DNA from: an uncultured Clostridium sp.
GTDB taxonomy: Bacteria; Bacillota; Clostridia; TANB77; CAG-508
Assembly: GCA_900553865.1 (NCBI GenBank)
Contig: USFC01000018.1
Location: forward strand, 1-22,640
Reading direction: 5' to 3'
DNA: 22,640 bases
Positions 1-8,474 of the stretch are shown in pieces. The first letter of the stretch is position 1. Each line of letters begins with the position of its first letter. Made by a program: the position numbers and the translations under genes. A model generated the notes under the pieces. It saw only the letters and a program-made list of their open reading frames with translations. It ran no database searches and was not told the DNA's origin.

Positions 1-689
1 GGTTTACAGAAAAATTCTAATTCCATTTGCTCAAACTCACGAGTTCTAAATGTAAAGTTACCTGGTGTTATTTCATTTCTGAAGGCTTTACCAATTTGAG
101 CTATACCTGTTGGTAGTTTTCTTCTTGTAGTTCTCATTACATTTTTGAAATTTACAAATATACCTTGTGCTGTTTCTGGTCTTAAATATATTTGTGATGT
201 TGAATCTTCTGTTACACCTTGGAATGTTTTAAACATTAGATTGAATTTACGAATTCCTGTAAAATTGTGCTTTCCACAGTTTGGACAATTTATATTGTGA
301 TCATCCATAAATTTAATCATTTCCTCATCAGACCAACCATCAGCAACTAAGTCTTGACCATTTTGAGTTGCCCATTCTTCTATTAATTTATCTGCTCTAT
401 GTCTTGTTTTACATTCTTTACAATCTATTAATGGATCACTAAAACCTCCAACATGTCCTGTTGCAACCCAAGTTTCAGGATTCATAAATATTGCGGCATC
501 TAATCCTACATTGTATTTACACTCTTGTATAAATTTCTTTTGCCAAGCTTTTTTTACGTTGTTTTTAAGCTCTGAACCTAAAGGACCATAATCCCAAGTA
601 TTAGCTAAACCTCCATAAATTTCTGAACCAGGATATATAAATCCTCTGTTTTTGCATAAACTTACAATTTTTTCCATTGAATCTACCAT
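1..689 (-). CDS. glyQS: Glycine--tRNA ligase, single-chain class II type (N-terminal part, runs off the window)
   Basis: Charges tRNA-Gly with glycine in the cytoplasm. The 229 visible residues are the N-terminal part of the dimeric alpha2-type enzyme, not the alpha2beta2 GlyQ/GlyS type. Diagnostic stretches are GFIYPGSEIYGGLANTWDYG near residues 17-36, the Cys pairs at about 90/93 and 135/138 (a zinc-binding insertion), YLRPETAQGIF near 168-178, and FRNEITPG followed by FRTREFEQMELEFF near 203-227, which is class II motif 2. The start at 689 is chosen because AGGAGG lies 8 bases upstream (698-703); the next Met, at residue 5, would be further away. The 3' end lies beyond position 1. A T-box leader directly upstream regulates it. 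The match to the family is unambiguous. Confidence 0.97.
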   Translation of the reverse strand, partial: MVDSMEKIVSLCKNRGFIYPGSEIYGGLANTWDYGPLGSELKNNVKKAWQKKFIQECKYNVGLDAAIFMNPETWVATGHVGGFSDPLIDCKECKTRHRADKLIEEWATQNGQDLVADGWSDEEMIKFMDDHNINCPNCGKHNFTGIRKFNLMFKTFQGVTEDSTSQIYLRPETAQGIFVNFKNVMRTTRRKLPTGIAQIGKAFRNEITPGNFTFRTREFEQMELEFFCK

Positions 690-762
690 ATAAAAAACCT
701 CCTTTATTTTTTTCGGCTGTGGTTATTGTTGTATTTTAGTAGATTTTGTTTTATTTTAAATA

Positions 763-797
763 CAAAAAACGCCCACTAGCCTATAAAGCTAGGGACG
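763..797 (-). terminator. T-box-controlled intrinsic terminator of the glycyl-tRNA synthetase leader
   Basis: On the minus strand CGTCCCTAGC pairs with GCTAGTGGGCG (one bulged U, one G-U pair) and is followed by six U (764-769). It lies just downstream of the T-box sequence and before the coding start. This is the terminator that would be replaced by an antiterminator when uncharged tRNA-Gly is bound. Confidence 0.88.
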
Positions 798-992
798 AAA
801 TATTTTTTTCCGCGGTTCCACCCTAATTGATATTGATTTCGAATATATAAATAAACATATTATATTGAAATTTCTATCCTCTCTTTTTTTTAATGCTCCA
901 AAGCTCCACATATAATTCATATTACTAATTTCCACCAACCATTAGCTCTCTTTTAATTGAAGTTATATTCATTCTTTTTCATCGCATTTTAT
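770..992 (-). promoter_or_regulatory. T-box riboswitch (tRNA-Gly-sensing leader)
   Basis: The conserved T-box AGGGTGGAACCGCGG is at 810-824 (minus strand). Stem I can be drawn: AATGC pairs with GCATT (891-895 on the 3' side), followed by GATGA/GGA kink-turn-like bases. Then AAAAG pairs with CTTT, there is an internal loop, and TATAA pairs with TTATA. The 3' side of that internal loop reads TGTGGAG, which places a GGA triplet at 905-907 in the specifier position. GGA is a glycine codon, so the ligand predicted from the RNA agrees with the downstream gene. The GGTTGGTGGAAA stretch resembles the usual Stem I distal region. The 5' end is inferred from the promoter. Confidence 0.93.
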
Positions 993-998
993 GGTAAT

Positions 999-1026
999 AT
1001 TTTATCATGTTTTAGAAATATGTCAA
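999..1026 (-). promoter_or_regulatory. Sigma-A-type promoter of the T-box/glycyl-tRNA synthetase transcript
   Basis: On the minus strand TTGACA (1021-1026) and TAAAAT (999-1004) are separated by 16 bases. This is a perfect -35 and a near-consensus -10, placed just before the T-box leader. Confidence 0.8.
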
Positions 1027-1049
1027 TACCTATATTTTAAACTTCTTTA

Positions 1050-1107
1050 CAAAAAATAAAAACGCTGAAAGCTTTGCGAACACTTGGTTTGACTGCTTTC
1101 AGTTTTT
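1050..1107 (-). terminator. Hairpin with U-runs, possibly bidirectional terminator
   Basis: CTGAAAGC (1065-1072) and GCTTTCAG (1095-1102) form an 8-bp stem with a 22-base loop. Read on the minus strand it is followed by TTTTTATTTTTT; on the plus strand by TTTTT. It would end minus-strand transcription coming through the DnaA-box region from the DUF1294 gene, before the next promoter at 1026. Confidence 0.6.
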
Positions 1108-1120
1108 GTGTTACTTTATG

Positions 1121-1224
1121 TTATCCTCAATATTATCCACAGGGTTGTGGATAATGTGGATAACTCTGTGAATAACTGTTTTTACTGATGTGTTTGTACA
1201 AAGTTATTCACATTGTTTTCCACA
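1121..1224. promoter_or_regulatory. Cluster of DnaA boxes
   Basis: Five perfect matches to TTATNCACA occur in about 100 bp: 1133-1141 (+), 1146-1154 (-), 1155-1163 (-), 1167-1175 (-) and 1204-1212 (+). Two more have one mismatch: 1121-1129 (TTATCCTCA, +) and 1216-1224 (TTTTCCACA, +). The boxes at 1146 and 1155 abut with no gap. A 10-bp palindrome TTTGTACAAA lies at 1193-1202, and the following 80 bases (1225-1305) are very AT-rich. DnaA binds such sites at replication origins and at titration or regulatory clusters. Neither dnaA nor rpmH is nearby and the flanking genes do not diverge, so the role is open. Confidence 0.85.
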
Positions 1225-1305
1225 TGTCGAAATAAGTCGATTTAACAATTCATTATGTATATTTCCTTTTTCTAAAATATTATTCATCTAGCATTTTACA
1301 TAATT

Positions 1306-1614
1306 TTACATTCTACTATTTACGACAAAACCATAAATAATTAATGCCGCTTCGGTTAATAATATTGCTGGAAAGCCTATTTGAAATTTTGCTTTTTTTG
1401 TTTTGTGATGAAATACTATCATACCTAATATTCCGCCAATTCCTCCTCCAAATAATACTAGAGTAAATAATGTTGCTTCTTGAATTCTCCAAGAGCCATG
1501 TTTAGCCTTCCATTTATCTAATCCCATTACTAAAAAAGTTATTATATTTATTGCAATCAAATATATTATAAAAGATTTTACTGAAAAAATTGCATCTGCA
1601 TCTATATTTATCAT
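1306..1614 (-). CDS. DUF1294 family small membrane protein
   Basis: A 102-residue protein whose cellular role is not known. It has a hydrophobic segment near residues 9-30, then the family pattern MGLDKWKAKHGSWRIQE, a glycine-rich membrane segment (LFGGGIGGILGMIVF), HHKTKKAKFQIGFP and a last membrane segment. This matches DUF1294 (YsdA-like) proteins in order and length. The start at 1614 is preferred over the longer open frame beginning at 1674 because GGAAAGGAGG stands a few bases upstream of it and the extra 20 residues are unlike the family. It is transcribed alone, downstream of the repeat array and towards the DnaA-box cluster. Confidence 0.85.
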   Translation of the reverse strand: MINIDADAIFSVKSFIIYLIAINIITFLVMGLDKWKAKHGSWRIQEATLFTLVLFGGGIGGILGMIVFHHKTKKAKFQIGFPAILLTEAALIIYGFVVNSRM

Positions 1615-1668
1615 ACTTCCTCCTTTCCTATTGAAAAAAATTCTCTTCTTAATTAATATCTTAGGATT

Positions 1669-1848
1669 TGTCAAGAAGAATCGTCCCCATTGACAACCAT
1701 TGACAAAAAGTCTTTTCTCGTTAATATCTCAAGATGTGTCAAAAAGAACCGTCCCCATTGACAACCCATTGACATCTCAGGATGTGTCAAGAAGAACCGT
1801 CCCCATTGACACCCATCTTAAGATGTGTCAAACAGGACCGTCCCTATT
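1669..1848. repeat. Array of four GTCCCC-containing repeats with TGTCAA/TTGACA ends
   Basis: Three full units and one degenerate unit: 1669-1695, 1737-1763, 1785-1811 and 1826-1846. Each full unit runs TGTCAA, A/G-rich AAGAA, CCGTCCCCAT (TCGTCCCCAT in the first), TTGACA, so its ends are inverted repeats. Units two to four are preceded by a short palindromic spacer of the type ATCTCAAGAT or ATCTTAAGAT. The fourth lacks its TTGACA end. Similar dispersed GTCCCC repeats are common in clostridial genomes (from memory). No gene is seen in 1615-1935 apart from these repeats and the polC terminator; the short open frames on the plus strand are read through the repeats. Confidence 0.85.
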
Positions 1849-1853
1849 TTTTC

Positions 1854-1900
1854 AAAAAATTAAGACAGAGATTCAATGTTGGTATTTTTGTCTCTGTCTT
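1854..1900 (-). terminator. Intrinsic terminator after polC
   Basis: A perfect 10-bp stem: AAGACAGAGA (1862-1871) pairs with TCTCTGTCTT (1891-1900). Read on the minus strand, AA and then TTTTTT (1854-1859) follow. It lies 36 bases past the polC stop and would end the pyrH-polC operon. Confidence 0.88.
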
Positions 1901-1935
1901 TTATGTTAACTTTTTATATTTTACCTCTTTTGGGT

Positions 1936-4900
1936 TTAAAAGTCAAATAGGCTTAATTGGTTACTTTGACTCATACCTTGTAGACAGCCTGTTGTTTTTA
2001 GTACTTCTATTGCTTTGTCTCCTATTTTTGCTCTTATTTTTAGGTCGTTTATTGACATGAATTTTCCGTCTTTTCGTGCTTCTACTAAGCTTTCGGCTGC
2101 TACTGTTCCAAATCCTGGTATTTTGTTGAATGGTGGTCTTACTCCATCATTTTCTACTATGAATTTTTTTGAGTCTGATTTGTATAAATCTACTGGTAAG
2201 AAATTTAATCCTCTTTCATAGAATTCTAATATTAGCTCTAGTACTTGGTATGTATCTTGGTCTGTTTTTGATGCTCCATTTCCTTTTAGCTCTATTTCTT
2301 TCATTTTATTTTTAGCTCTTTCTTTTCCATTACACATTACATCTGCATCAAATGCATCTGCTCTTATTGTAAAATATGCTGCGTAATATGCTTTTGGAAT
2401 ATGAACTTTATACCATGCTATTCTAAATGCATTTGTTACATATGCTGCTGCATGGGCTTTGGGAAACATGTATTTTATTTTTTCACATGATTTTATATAC
2501 CAATCTGGTACATCATGCTCTTTCATTAATTCTTTATATTCTGCCCATTTTGCTGGATCTTTTAATGCCTTTCCTTTACGTACTGTTTCCATTATTTTGA
2601 ATGCGTGGTTTGGTGGTACACCTTTTTTTATTAAGTAAATCATAATATCGTCACGACAACAGATTGAGTCTTGAAGTGTTGTTGTTCCTTCATCTATTAA
2701 TGTTTGTGCATTTCCAAGCCACACGTCTGTACCATGTGATAGCCCTGATATACGAATTAGTTCGTCAAATGTTTTAGGTTTAGTATCTACAAGCATTCCT
2801 CTTACGAATTTTGTTCCAAACTCTGGTATTCCATAGCTTCCTACTTTACTATTTATTTGCTCTGGCGTTACTCCTAATGCCTCTGTAGAACTAAATATAC
2901 TCATTGTTTCTTTATCATCTAATGGCACTTTTGTTGGGTCTATTCCTGTTAAATCATAAAGCATACGTATTACTGTTGGATCATCGTGTCCTAGTATATC
3001 TAGTTTTAACAAGTTTTGATCTATTGAGTGGTAGTCAAAGTGTGTTGTTATAATATCTGAATTAGGGTCATCTGCTGGATGTTGTACTGGCGTAAATTCA
3101 TATATTTCTCTACCTTTTGGTACAACTATAATTCCTCCTGGGTGTTGTCCTGTTGTTCTTTTTATTCCTGTACATCCTGCAGATACTCTTATTACTTCTG
3201 CATTTGATACTGGAATTCCTCTTTCTTCGTAATATTTTTTAACATATCCATATGCTGTCTTATCAGCTACTGTACCAACAGTTCCTGCCTTAAATGTAGT
3301 TCCTTTTCCAAATATTACTTCTGTATATCTATGTGCTTTTGCTTGATATTCTCCAGAGAAGTTTAAGTCTATATCAGGCTCTTTATCTCCATTGAAGCCT
3401 AAGAAAGTTTCAAATGGTATATCTATTCCGTCTTTTACCATTTTTGTTCCACATTTTGGACAATCTTTATCTGGTAAGTCAAATCCACATTGATAGCCAT
3501 AATCTGTAAAGTCTGAATGCTTACAATTTGGGCATCTATAATGTGGCGGAAGTGAATTTACTTCTGTTATACCTGTCATGTTGGCAACAAATGATGAACC
3601 AACAGATCCTCTAGAACCTACTATATATCCATCTTCATTAGATTTCCATACTAGTTTTTGTGCAATTATGTACATAACGGAGAATCCATTTTTTATAATA
3701 GAGTTTAGCTCTTTATCAAGTCTTTCTTGTACTATATCTGGAAGTGGGTCCCCATATAATTCATGTGCTTTGCTAAATGCAATATCTTTTATTGTTTGCT
3801 CGCAGCCTTCAATGTGTGGTGGGCATTTTTCTGGTGATATTGGACTTATTCTTTCGCACATATCTGATACTTTATTTGTGTTTGTAACAACAACTTCATA
3901 GGCTTTATCTGGTCCTAAATATTCAAATTCTTTAAGCATTTCTTCTGTTGTTCTTAAATAAAGTGGCGCTTGTTCATCTGCATCTTCATAGCCTTGTCCA
4001 GCCATTAATATTCTTCTATATATTTCATCTTGTGGGTCCATAAAGTGAACGTCACAAGTTGCAACTACAAGTTTTCCTAGTTTTTCTCCTAGATTTACAA
4101 TTTTTCTATTTATATCTTCTACCGCTCTTGCATCTGGAAGTGTGCCATTTCTTACCATGTACATATTGTTTCCTGTAGGTTGAATTTCTAAGTAATCATA
4201 GTCTTTTGCAATTTCTTCTATTTCTTCTTCGTCTTTTCCTTCTACAATTGCTCTATACAATTCTCCTGCTTCACAGGCACTTCCTAGTATTAAACCTTCA
4301 GAATATTTTTTATAAATTGATTTTAATATACGTGGTTTTTTATAAAAATAGTGCAAATGTGATATTGATACTAATTTATATAGATTCTTTAGACCTACAT
4401 AGTCTTTGGCTAAAATAATTGCATGGTAACTTGGTAGTTTTTTAAAGTCTACCTCAAATTTTCTATCTATATCGTCTAATGTATATATTTCTTTTTCTTT
4501 AAGCATATCAAACATTACATTTAATACTTTTACTGTTGTATCTACATCATCTAATGCTCTATGTGCTACTTCTACAACTATCCCTAATTTGTCTGCTATC
4601 ATTCCTAATTTGTATCTTTTGAATTCTGGAAATAATAGTTTTGCAAGTCTTAATGTATCTAAATATGTATTTTCTAATGTATAACCTAATTGTTTTGCAT
4701 TGTATTTTAAGAAACCTATATCAAAGTCTGCATTGTGTGCAACTAATATACTATCTTCTCCAATAAATTCTAACATTTTAGGGAATATTTCATTTATTGT
4801 TGGTGCATCTTTTACCATATCATCTGTAATATTTGTTACTTCTACAACCTTTGGTGGTATTGGTTTTTCAGGATTTACAAATGTTGAAAAACTATCTATT

Positions 4901-6756
4901 ACTTCTCCATTTTTAACTTTCATAATTCCTATTTCTGTGATTTTTTCTGTTCTAAATGAAAGTCCTGTTGTTTCTAAGTCTAATACACAGAATGTAGAGT
5001 CTTCTATATTTTGATTTTTAGAAAATGATACTACATTTGATTTGTCTGGTACCAAATATGCTTCTACACCATATATAACCTTCATGTCTGGATTATCATA
5101 TCCTAACATTTTGTGTGCATCTGGAAAAGCTTGTACAACTCCGTGGTCAGTAATTGCAATTGACTTCATTCCCCACTTCATTGCTCTTTTTATAAGGTCT
5201 GTAACAGGTGTTACGGCATCCATTTGACTCATTTGAGTGTGCATGTGAAGTTCAACTCTTTTTACTGGGGAATTGTCCATTCTTGTCTCTCTTTTTATTC
5301 CATTTGATTTTATAATAGTGTTTGCCATTACTGTTAATTCGTTTGCAAAAGTATCCATTCCTGCTTTTCCTGCAAGTCTTATTCCTTTTGCTTCTTTTAT
5401 TTTGCTCATTATTTTTTTGCTATTTTCTTTTGTTAAAAACGCCTTACATGTAATAGTACTTGTTCCGTCATATACAGCAATACTTAAAAGTATTTTTCCA
5501 CCTTTTAGTTCTCTATCTTCCATAGATATAACTTCGCCATCTATAGCTACATTTCCAGATTCTACGCCTAAATCTTGTATTTTTACTAGTGGTTCTTTTA
5601 TTTCTGGGTGCATTCCTAAAATTAATGGTGAGTCTTCATCATCTGTAGGAAGTTTTGGAAAATCTTCTCCATTTACTTCTAATATTGTATTTGCCATAAT
5701 TGTAACATCACCTGCAAATGAATCTAGTCCTGCTTTTCCTATTGTTTTTATTCCACTTGCATTTTTTATTTTATTTGCTACTTCGTTTCCTTCTTCAATA
5801 TTTTTAGTAAATGACTTACAAGTAATTATTCCTGTTCCATCATATATGTCATATATAAGCATTCCTTTACCTGTTTTAGTTTCCCTTGCTGTACATTCTA
5901 CAATTCTTCCCTCTATTGTTATTCTTTTATTGCTTGCTTCTATATCTTTTATTTTTACTTTGCATTCTTTTGCTTTTGAGGCAGTTCCTAGTATTATATT
6001 ATTTTCTTCTTCCATTTCTTCTAATTCTGAAAGATATGCTTCATCTGGAACTGGTATATTTCCTCCAAAGAATTCCTCTCCTGCTACTTCTGTATGTTCT
6101 ACATTTTCTTTTGATGGCTTATTTTGCTCTTGACTATTTTCTTCTACATGTTTTATTTCTTCTTGCATATGTTTTATAAGCTCTTCTTCTTGTTTTTTCG
6201 CATATTCTTGTTGCTTTCTTATTTGTTCTTCTGATATATTTTCTATAAAGTTTACTTTTAGTTTTTTACCATAAATATTAAATAACAAATTTGATAAGGT
6301 TTCATCTATTTTCTTTGCAATTAAAAATTCTTTTCCTTTCATTGAAAGCATTACATTTGCTTGAGTTTGGTCAATTGTTATATTGCTATTATTTAAAATT
6401 GCTTTTGTCATAGGATGCTTTACTGCCATATATTCTATTATTTCTTGCCATTCTTTTGAAATATTATCTTCTTCGCTATTTGTTTCACAAACGCTTTCAT
6501 TGTTTTCTAATTCATGCATATTTTCTTTAAAAAATAGCTTAATACACGCTTCTTTTATGCCGAAGCGTGTTTCTAAGTATTTTTCAAAATTGTACACATC
6601 TTTTATTTTTAATTTATTATCTACATTAAGTTCTACTTCTAAGGTATTTGTTTTTTTAAACAAATTTACATTTTTTACGGTAGAACTAAGCAAATCTTTA
6701 TTGTTTGAATAAAAGTCTTTAAATACTTCTTTTAATGTTTTTGCTGCCCCATCCAT
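1936..6756 (-). CDS. polC: DNA polymerase III alpha subunit, PolC type, with duplicated OB domain
   Basis: Replicative polymerase with built-in 3'-5' proofreading. In the 1606 residues I see an N-terminal region with a charged linker (about 180-250), two tandem OB-fold domains (about 266-363 and 390-486), and the PHP domain start (VELHMHTQMSQMDAVTP near 501, ITDHG near 535). A DEDD exonuclease is inserted next (LDLETTGLS at 592-600, AHNADFDIGFL near 673, HRALDDVDTT near 732), then PHP resumes. A zinc module follows (Cys 1075, 1078, 1099, 1102), then the palm acidic motif EPDIDLNF (Asp 1128 and 1130). The C-terminus QLSLF is a sliding-clamp-binding motif. It is last in the operon, 27 bases after the coiled-coil gene. 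B. subtilis PolC has about 1437 residues and one OB domain; the second copy explains most of the extra length. Confidence 0.98.
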   Translation of the reverse strand: MDGAAKTLKEVFKDFYSNNKDLLSSTVKNVNLFKKTNTLEVELNVDNKLKIKDVYNFEKYLETRFGIKEACIKLFFKENMHELENNESVCETNSEEDNISKEWQEIIEYMAVKHPMTKAILNNSNITIDQTQANVMLSMKGKEFLIAKKIDETLSNLLFNIYGKKLKVNFIENISEEQIRKQQEYAKKQEEELIKHMQEEIKHVEENSQEQNKPSKENVEHTEVAGEEFFGGNIPVPDEAYLSELEEMEEENNIILGTASKAKECKVKIKDIEASNKRITIEGRIVECTARETKTGKGMLIYDIYDGTGIITCKSFTKNIEEGNEVANKIKNASGIKTIGKAGLDSFAGDVTIMANTILEVNGEDFPKLPTDDEDSPLILGMHPEIKEPLVKIQDLGVESGNVAIDGEVISMEDRELKGGKILLSIAVYDGTSTITCKAFLTKENSKKIMSKIKEAKGIRLAGKAGMDTFANELTVMANTIIKSNGIKRETRMDNSPVKRVELHMHTQMSQMDAVTPVTDLIKRAMKWGMKSIAITDHGVVQAFPDAHKMLGYDNPDMKVIYGVEAYLVPDKSNVVSFSKNQNIEDSTFCVLDLETTGLSFRTEKITEIGIMKVKNGEVIDSFSTFVNPEKPIPPKVVEVTNITDDMVKDAPTINEIFPKMLEFIGEDSILVAHNADFDIGFLKYNAKQLGYTLENTYLDTLRLAKLLFPEFKRYKLGMIADKLGIVVEVAHRALDDVDTTVKVLNVMFDMLKEKEIYTLDDIDRKFEVDFKKLPSYHAIILAKDYVGLKNLYKLVSISHLHYFYKKPRILKSIYKKYSEGLILGSACEAGELYRAIVEGKDEEEIEEIAKDYDYLEIQPTGNNMYMVRNGTLPDARAVEDINRKIVNLGEKLGKLVVATCDVHFMDPQDEIYRRILMAGQGYEDADEQAPLYLRTTEEMLKEFEYLGPDKAYEVVVTNTNKVSDMCERISPISPEKCPPHIEGCEQTIKDIAFSKAHELYGDPLPDIVQERLDKELNSIIKNGFSVMYIIAQKLVWKSNEDGYIVGSRGSVGSSFVANMTGITEVNSLPPHYRCPNCKHSDFTDYGYQCGFDLPDKDCPKCGTKMVKDGIDIPFETFLGFNGDKEPDIDLNFSGEYQAKAHRYTEVIFGKGTTFKAGTVGTVADKTAYGYVKKYYEERGIPVSNAEVIRVSAGCTGIKRTTGQHPGGIIVVPKGREIYEFTPVQHPADDPNSDIITTHFDYHSIDQNLLKLDILGHDDPTVIRMLYDLTGIDPTKVPLDDKETMSIFSSTEALGVTPEQINSKVGSYGIPEFGTKFVRGMLVDTKPKTFDELIRISGLSHGTDVWLGNAQTLIDEGTTTLQDSICCRDDIMIYLIKKGVPPNHAFKIMETVRKGKALKDPAKWAEYKELMKEHDVPDWYIKSCEKIKYMFPKAHAAAYVTNAFRIAWYKVHIPKAYYAAYFTIRADAFDADVMCNGKERAKNKMKEIELKGNGASKTDQDTYQVLELILEFYERGLNFLPVDLYKSDSKKFIVENDGVRPPFNKIPGFGTVAAESLVEARKDGKFMSINDLKIRAKIGDKAIEVLKTTGCLQGMSQSNQLSLFDF

Positions 6757-6783
6757 TTTTATAAATTAAGCCCCCTAAGTTTT

Positions 6784-8415
6784 TTAATATATGTCATCTT
6801 CTGTGTTAAAAAGCCCTAATAATTGTGTTTTTCCTTTCTTTCTTCTAAATAACATTGAATTTTCTTCATCTTCGAAATAGTTTTTTGCTGTTTTTTTACT
6901 TTCTTCAATTGGCATTGTAATACTGCCTGCAACTTGTTTTTTTGGTTCTACCATTTCTATTCTACGTTGAACTATTTTTGCTTTTGGTGGTTCTGCTATT
7001 TCTACTCTTGGTTCTTTATTTACCTCCACTACTCTTGCTGCAGCGCTATTTCTACTAATATTTGCCTCTTTATTTAACTTCATTTGCTTTTTTAATATTG
7101 TTTCTATTTGTTTTTCTAGCATTGCATTTGTTAATGTGTTTTTTGAATTTATATTTTTAATCTCTGTAGCCATCTTTTGGTTTTCTAATACCAATTCTTT
7201 AATGGTTTCATCTTGTTTTTTAGTCTTTTCTTGCATTTTTTGTAAGCCTAATTGTAGTGTTTCTTTTAACTTTATATTTTGATTTTGTAATTGTTGCAAT
7301 TTTTTATCAACTTGTATTTTTAAGTTGTTTAAAATTTTATTTGTTAAATCTACATTTTTGTTTGATTGTTTTTTTAGCAATTCTATTTGCTTTATAGTGT
7401 CTTCATTTTGTTTTGAAATTTCTTCTTTAAATTCATCTTCAACTTTTTTATCAACCTTTAAAATCTCTTCTTCTAATTTATTTATCTGTTTTACCAACTC
7501 TTCAATTGTTGAATTATAGTAATATTTTTGCTCTTCTATTTTATTTTTGTATTCATTTATTTTTTTCTGTGTATTTTCTTCTAGCTTTTCAATTTTTCCG
7601 TCTATATGGTTTGTATAGTCCTCAATTTCTCTTGTTAAGCTTTCTTCTAACTCTTGTTCATTTTTTTCTTGTAATTGTTTTTGTTCTTCTATTGCTTCTT
7701 TTGTATTTTTTTCAATAGTTGCTTGTCCTTCTTCATAAAAGGCCTTTAATTCTTCTACCTTTTGAAGCATTTCTTGGCTTTTATTAGCCATTTCTTCTTT
7801 TCCTAAATTAACACTTTGAGTTAATTTCTTTTTGTAGTCTGCTTGTTTTTTATTGTTTTCTTTTTTCCAAGTTTCAAATGTTTCTTTGCCTTTTTCTTCT
7901 ATTTCACTTTCCTTTTCAATTAAACTTGCTTTTATTTCATCAGCCTGTTTTTGCACACTTGCAATTTCAAGTGCTAATTTCTTTTTATTGTTTTCTATAC
8001 TTTCTTCTTGTCTTACATTTAAATCTTTTTCAAACTCTACTAGCTTTTCTTTATGTTCCTCAATTTCTTCTTGGATTTTCACAAACACATCATTCATTTG
8101 TTTTGTTAGTTCTTCAAATTGAGTTTGTTCGTTTTGTTGTTTAGTATTTATTTTGTTTTCATTTTCTTTATCTTTTTCGTCTATTCTATCACTAATTTGT
8201 TGTATTGCATTATTAAATTCTTCTATTAAATCTTTTATTTCTTTGTCATGTTTTTTTACAGTTTTATTAAATTCTCTTTTACTAGCTTTTCTATCTTCTA
8301 TTATTTCATTTGACAAATTTTCTACTTTTTCTTCTAAAGCTTCTACTTTTTTCTTTACATCTGCTCTTGGTTTTTTTATAGTTTTCTCATTTGTTTCTTC
8401 AATATTTTTTTCCAT
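6784..8415 (-). CDS. Long cytoplasmic coiled-coil protein of unknown function
   Basis: A 543-residue protein I do not recognise as a named family. About residues 15-435 are almost uninterrupted Lys/Glu/Gln-rich heptad-like sequence, predicted coiled coil, with no signal peptide or membrane segment. The last 100 residues differ: a stretch with several VE.. and P residues (about 455-510) and a C-terminal tail containing LFRRKKGKTQLLGLF. A good site, AAGGAGG, lies upstream of the start. It sits in the operon between rseP and polC, where other Bacillota usually have proS or ispG, so a structural or scaffold role linked to the cell envelope or replisome is possible but only a guess. Codon and base use match the neighbours. 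Confidence 0.8.
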   Translation of the reverse strand: MEKNIEETNEKTIKKPRADVKKKVEALEEKVENLSNEIIEDRKASKREFNKTVKKHDKEIKDLIEEFNNAIQQISDRIDEKDKENENKINTKQQNEQTQFEELTKQMNDVFVKIQEEIEEHKEKLVEFEKDLNVRQEESIENNKKKLALEIASVQKQADEIKASLIEKESEIEEKGKETFETWKKENNKKQADYKKKLTQSVNLGKEEMANKSQEMLQKVEELKAFYEEGQATIEKNTKEAIEEQKQLQEKNEQELEESLTREIEDYTNHIDGKIEKLEENTQKKINEYKNKIEEQKYYYNSTIEELVKQINKLEEEILKVDKKVEDEFKEEISKQNEDTIKQIELLKKQSNKNVDLTNKILNNLKIQVDKKLQQLQNQNIKLKETLQLGLQKMQEKTKKQDETIKELVLENQKMATEIKNINSKNTLTNAMLEKQIETILKKQMKLNKEANISRNSAAARVVEVNKEPRVEIAEPPKAKIVQRRIEMVEPKKQVAGSITMPIEESKKTAKNYFEDEENSMLFRRKKGKTQLLGLFNTEDDIY

Positions 8416-8474
8416 TTTTTCTTCTTCCTCCTTAAAAGCATCTGTTTTTATTTTTTAAAGATTTAATTTTTATA

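Noticed and set aside
1121..1224. DnaA-box cluster called outright as oriC
   Set aside because: Box density fits, but flanking genes are codirectional and the usual dnaA-dnaN-rpmH context is absent, so only a binding-site cluster is claimed.
1700..2060. Plus-strand frames reading DVSKRTVPIDNPL-type repeats
   Set aside because: They are translations of the GTCCCC repeat array and the polC terminator, not genes.
4206..6712. Several plus-strand open frames of 70-286 codons inside polC, including 5273-6133
   Set aside because: They are antisense to a complete PolC, are Ser/Phe/Leu-rich as expected from the reverse of Lys/Glu-rich codons, and have no family or ribosome binding site.
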